DNA from: Nitrococcus sp.
Lineage (GTDB): Bacteria; Pseudomonadota; Gammaproteobacteria; Nitrococcales; Nitrococcaceae
NCBI GenBank assembly: GCA_030452365.1
Contig: JAKDMK010000079.1
Span: 1 to 8,540 of the forward strand
Length of the DNA: 8,540 nucleotides
Direction: 5' to 3'
Below are positions 6,869 to 8,540 of this stretch, piece by piece. The first letter of the stretch is position 1. The number at the start of each line of letters is the position of its first letter. The position numbers and the translations under genes were made by a program. Under the pieces are notes generated by a model, which had not been told where the DNA came from, ran no database searches, and worked only from the letters and a program-made list of their open reading frames with translations.

Positions 6869-6937
6869 TTAATTAAAACAGCAACATACAGTGGTTCTGT
6901 CTTTGTACCTACGCACAGTGAGGAGGCTGGGAAACGT

Positions 6938-7006
6938 ATGGGAAGCAGATTTCAGCTCGCGGCGGGGTATCGTGAGCGTCACGATGACTTCTCGGCTGAA
7001 TTGTGA
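6938..7006 (+). CDS. Possible 22-residue small protein or gene remnant
   Basis: An ATG at 6938 opens a reading frame of 22 codons ending in TGA at 7004, preceded 11 bases upstream by GAGGAGG (6920-6926), as good a ribosome binding site as that of rpsU. The peptide MGSRFQLAAGYRERHDDFSAEL is mixed, polar and helix-compatible, with no signal or membrane segment. I do not recognise it. It could be a small protein, a leader peptide upstream of hicBA, or the decayed start of a longer gene. A perfect 17-bp palindrome (6969-6985) lies inside it. The ORF is short enough to arise by chance, and the ribosome binding site is the main argument. Confidence 0.35.
   Translation: MGSRFQLAAGYRERHDDFSAEL
6969..6985. 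repeat. Perfect 17-bp palindrome, candidate operator or hairpin
   Basis: ATCGTGAGCGTCACGAT has 7-bp perfect arms around a GCG centre. It is flanked by a wider pair, TTCAGC (6951-6956) and GCTGAA (6995-7000). It is about 100 bp before the hicBA start and inside the small ORF. It could be a regulator binding site or form an RNA hairpin; no T tract follows. Confidence 0.45.
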
Positions 7007-7053
7007 CAAATAACTATACCGCCCCATGTCTGTGTATAGGCTCAAAGCGACAA

Positions 7054-7073
7054 GGCACCACACTTAGAGTGCC
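7054..7073. promoter_or_regulatory. Inverted repeat next to the hicB ribosome binding site
   Basis: GGCAC (7054-7058) and GTGCC (7069-7073) form 5-bp arms separated by 10 bases, ending one base before the AGGAGG of the antitoxin gene. Toxin-antitoxin operators often sit here, so it is a candidate autoregulatory site; equally, in RNA it could modulate access to the ribosome binding site. Short arms limit confidence. Confidence 0.3.
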
Positions 7074-7084
7074 AGGAGGATCTA

Positions 7085-7324
7085 ATGCCACATCTTCGTA
7101 TTAACGCGGTGTGGGATCCGGAGGCCGAGGTCTGGGTTGCTGAAAGCGAGGATGTGCCCGGTCTGGTAACCGAGGCTGAGACAATAGAGGCCCTTACCGA
7201 GAAGCTTCGCGTGCTGATACCGGAATTGCTTGAGGCCAACGGCATTACGCCAGTGACCGACGATCATTATTTACCCTTCGAAATACATGCTAAGCGCCGC
7301 GATGGAATAAGCATCCCCGGCTAA
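7085..7324 (+). CDS. DUF1902 / HicB-like antitoxin
   Basis: This 79-residue protein resembles the DUF1902 family of the HicB antitoxin clan. The core is the short beta-alpha fold seen in VWDPEAEVWVAESEDVPGLVTEAETIEALTEKL, with the typical W-V-AES-D-VPGL-TE pattern (residues 17-30), followed by a helix to about 52. The C-terminal part is short and shows no obvious ribbon-helix-helix or helix-turn-helix DNA-binding domain as in larger HicB proteins, so DNA binding is not evident. It is expected to bind and neutralise the HicA toxin that follows. AGGAGGA (7074-7080) gives a well-placed ribosome binding site for ATG 7085. The stop overlaps the next start by one base (TAATG), so the pair is translationally coupled, antitoxin first, opposite to the classical hicA-hicB order but common for DUF1902 pairs. 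Confidence 0.87.
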   Translation: MPHLRINAVWDPEAEVWVAESEDVPGLVTEAETIEALTEKLRVLIPELLEANGITPVTDDHYLPFEIHAKRRDGISIPG

Positions 7325-7521
7325 TGGCTTCTAAACTAACTCCGCAGCTCAAGCAGCATCTCCAGAAGGCGGGGTGTTGCTTCGAGCGGCAGGACAAGGG
7401 CGATCACGAAATCTGGTATAGCCCCATTACCAGGCGCCGATTCCCAGTAGACGCACATATTAAGTCTCGCCACACGGCGAACGGCGTATTGAAGCAAGCT
7501 GGCATTCCCAAAGCCTTCTAA
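7324..7521 (+). CDS. hicA: HicA-type mRNA interferase toxin
   Basis: HicA toxins are small double-stranded RNA-binding-fold ribonucleases that cleave mRNA and arrest growth when not bound by their antitoxin. The 65 residues match the usual size (about 60-80). The defining feature is the histidine of GDHEIW (H28), the expected catalytic residue, followed by a strand and basic segment ([11 protein letters not shown]), then [21 protein letters not shown], the conserved C-terminal helix of the family. The start codon overlaps the antitoxin stop, and no separate ribosome binding site is needed. The protein looks intact. No terminator is obvious in the 158 bases after it. Confidence 0.9.
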   Translation: MASKLTPQLKQHLQKAGCCFERQDKGDHEIWYSPITRRRFPVDAHIKSRHTANGVLKQAGIPKAF

Positions 7522-7620
7522 CAACCTTCTGGATTTACAGCGCTTGCAGGGAGACTTTTGGGTTTCATACCAATCAACCGCTCACCTTACATTGTGGCGC
7601 TGAAGTCAAATGTTTCACCG

Positions 7621-7649
7621 TTTACACTAATTTTGTGCGGCGCTATTAT
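7621..7649 (+). promoter_or_regulatory. vapBC sigma-70 promoter
   Basis: TTTACA (7621-7626) and TATTAT (7644-7649) are separated by 17 bp, each matching five of six consensus positions. Transcription would start near 7656, about 24 bases before the vapB ATG. This argues for vapBC being a separate transcription unit from hicBA. Confidence 0.65.
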
Positions 7650-7673
7650 ATAGATCCGTATATCTTTCTATAT
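7648..7673. promoter_or_regulatory. Candidate VapBC operator
   Basis: ATATAGA (7648-7654) and TCTATAT (7667-7673) are perfect 7-bp inverted arms with a 12-base spacer, overlapping the end of the -10 box and the predicted start site. VapB-VapC complexes commonly repress their own operon by binding inverted repeats at this position. The AT-rich sequence makes chance palindromes more likely. Confidence 0.45.
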
Positions 7674-7679
7674 TTGAAT

Positions 7680-7931
7680 ATGGCACTGAGCATCAAGGAT
7701 CCTGAAGCTGATCGCCTGGCGCGAGAGGTAGCGAAAGCTACCGGCGAGACGCTGACCAGCGCCGTTGTGCAGTCCCTTCGCGAGCGTCTGGCGCGGGTGC
7801 GGCGACGCCAGCGGCGACATTTGAGCGAGGAAATCCTGAAGATAGGCCGGCGTTGCGCGGCTCTGCCGGTGTGCAATGGTCGATCGGACGACGAGATAAT
7901 CGGCTACGACGAACGCGGATTGCCGCACTAA
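7680..7931 (+). CDS. vapB: VapB family antitoxin (PSK transcription-factor type)
   Basis: The 83-residue protein begins [37 protein letters not shown], the typical N-terminus of the VapB/PSK family, whose N-terminal part dimerises and binds operator DNA. An Arg-rich stretch (residues 39-46) follows. The C-terminal tail [15 protein letters not shown] is the segment that in relatives enters the VapC active site. ATG 7680 is chosen because it gives the family N-terminus; a GTG at 7635 in frame would add 15 residues and would lie before the predicted transcription start. No strong ribosome binding site is seen before 7680. vapC begins 11 bases after the stop, so the two form an operon with antitoxin first. 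Confidence 0.92.
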   Translation: MALSIKDPEADRLAREVAKATGETLTSAVVQSLRERLARVRRRQRRHLSEEILKIGRRCAALPVCNGRSDDEIIGYDERGLPH

Positions 7932-7942
7932 ACGATTCCAGG

Positions 7943-8335
7943 ATGGTTATCGACATTTCGGCCCTGGTCGCCATACTCGGCATGGAGCGCGAGTCGGCAA
8001 GACTCGCAGAAGCCATCGAGTCGGACTCGACTCGACTTCTCTCTGCGGCGAGGGTCGTCGAAGCGGGACTTGTCATTGAATCCCGCTACGGTGCGGCGGG
8101 CGGGCGCGAGCTCGATGTCCCGATCGCCAAAGCCGGCGTGTCGATAGAAGCCGTCACCGCGGAGCAGGCGGATGTCGCGCGCGAAGCATGGCGTCGCTTT
8201 GGCAAGGGCCGGCACACGGCCGGCTTGAATTTCGGGGACTGCGTTAGCTATGCACTTGCCAGGATCAGCGGCGAGCCGCTGCTGTTCAAGGGCAACGATT
8301 TCGCGTACACCGACGTCACCGTCGTGCATTACTGA
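7943..8335 (+). CDS. vapC: VapC family PIN-domain ribonuclease toxin
   Basis: VapC toxins are magnesium-dependent PIN-domain endoribonucleases, commonly acting on tRNA or rRNA; the target of this one cannot be read from sequence. The 130 residues match the family. The acidic active-site residues are visible: D4 in MVIDISALVAIL, E40 in SAARVVEAGLVIE, D99 in LNFGDCVSYALA, and D119 in LLFKGNDFAYTD. The segment RRFGKGRHTAGLNFGDC is highly typical of this VapC subgroup. ATG 7943 is used because it starts the PIN motif directly; the frame is open further upstream into vapB, but that would add 30 unconserved residues. Expression is probably coupled to vapB. The protein seems complete and potentially active. 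Confidence 0.95.
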   Translation: MVIDISALVAILGMERESARLAEAIESDSTRLLSAARVVEAGLVIESRYGAAGGRELDVPIAKAGVSIEAVTAEQADVAREAWRRFGKGRHTAGLNFGDCVSYALARISGEPLLFKGNDFAYTDVTVVHY

Positions 8336-8540
8336 TCAACCCTTGATGGCTCGTCCCGCCGCGCGCTGCGTCAAACGGCTCCGTAATCCGCGCATCACGT
8401 CGCGGTATTCGACGTTCTCTCGCCGCACGCAGATAGCGAACCGCCCTCCCGGCGCATGACGAGTTCGACAAACTGTTCGCCTTTCGTCAAACCGCCAGCC
8501 AAGCTCCCGCACCGTGCGGCGAAACGAGCGCACGCGCCCA
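8336..8540 (-). CDS. Doubtful minus-strand reading frame, open at window edge
   Basis: A minus-strand frame without stops runs from the window end to a TGA at 8336-8338, directly abutting the vapC stop. It has no recognised relative. Its residues are very Arg-rich (for example RRENVEYRDVMRGLRSRLTQRAAGRAIKG at the C-terminus), which can result from a non-coding frame of GC-rich DNA. A neighbouring minus frame reads GEQFVELVMRREGG just before a point where the two could join, so a frameshifted remnant is possible. An internal ATG at 8533 would give 65 residues, but the true start may lie outside. I consider it more likely non-coding or decayed than a working gene. Confidence 0.2.
   Translation of the reverse strand, partial: GRVRSFRRTVRELGWRFDERRTVCRTRHAPGGRFAICVRRENVEYRDVMRGLRSRLTQRAAGRAIKG

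Larger units (their letters stand above)
7522..7679. other. hicA-vapB intergenic region
   Basis: These bases are more AT-rich than the surrounding genes, particularly from 7620 onward. The last 60 carry the vapBC promoter and candidate operator listed separately. CAGCGC (7538-7543) and GCGCTG (7597-7602) are complementary but 53 bases apart and of doubtful meaning. No terminator for hicBA is recognisable. Confidence 0.4.

Noticed and set aside
6869..6905. Intrinsic terminator after the tRNA
   Set aside because: Only a 4-bp stem (ACAG/CTGT) followed by a short, broken T run is present, too weak to call.
6869..8540. Integrated element using the tRNA as attachment site
   Set aside because: No repeat of the tRNA 3' end and no integrase are visible within the window, so the claim cannot be supported here.

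Overview
The window is a chromosomal segment of a gammaproteobacterium. The evidence is gene order and protein type: plsY and tsaD convergent, then tsaD divergent from rpsU - yqeY-like - dnaG - rpoD (the macromolecular synthesis operon), followed by a tRNA with a CAU anticodon. The yqeY gene between rpsU and dnaG is the arrangement of Pseudomonas-like and other non-enteric gammaproteobacteria rather than Escherichia coli. The genus cannot be fixed by reading alone; a Chromatiales-like lineage is a guess.

Layout. Bases 1-135 hold no gene I can identify. plsY (glycerol-3-phosphate acyltransferase, + strand) runs to 729 and meets tsaD (tRNA t6A synthesis, - strand) tail to tail. The 318-bp region 1781-2098 between tsaD and rpsU carries apparent overlapping divergent sigma-70 promoters and a 158-bp inverted-repeat element (1900-2057) that looks like a small non-autonomous mobile element. 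rpsU, the GatB/YqeY-domain gene, dnaG and rpoD follow on the + strand. They link translation initiation (S21), replication priming (DnaG) and transcription initiation (sigma-70). A second promoter-like sequence lies just before rpoD, with two perfect consensus hexamers at an abnormal 13-bp spacing around a small inverted repeat.

Downstream of rpoD are several GC-rich hairpins, then a promoter with a GC-rich discriminator and a tRNA gene, most likely tRNA-Ile2 (lysidine-modified CAU), without an encoded CCA.

After the tRNA the character changes from core to accessory. There is a possible 22-codon ORF with a strong ribosome binding site that contains a perfect 17-bp palindrome, then two adjacent type II toxin-antitoxin modules: a DUF1902/HicB-like antitoxin with HicA toxin, and VapB with VapC. 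The vapBC pair has a recognisable promoter followed by a 7-bp-arm inverted repeat, which suggests autoregulation. The last 205 bases hold only a doubtful minus-strand reading frame open to the window edge.

I see no clearly new multi-gene system. The parts most worth checking are the inverted-repeat element in front of rpsU, the odd rpoD promoter, and the small ORF with its palindrome ahead of the toxin-antitoxin cluster.
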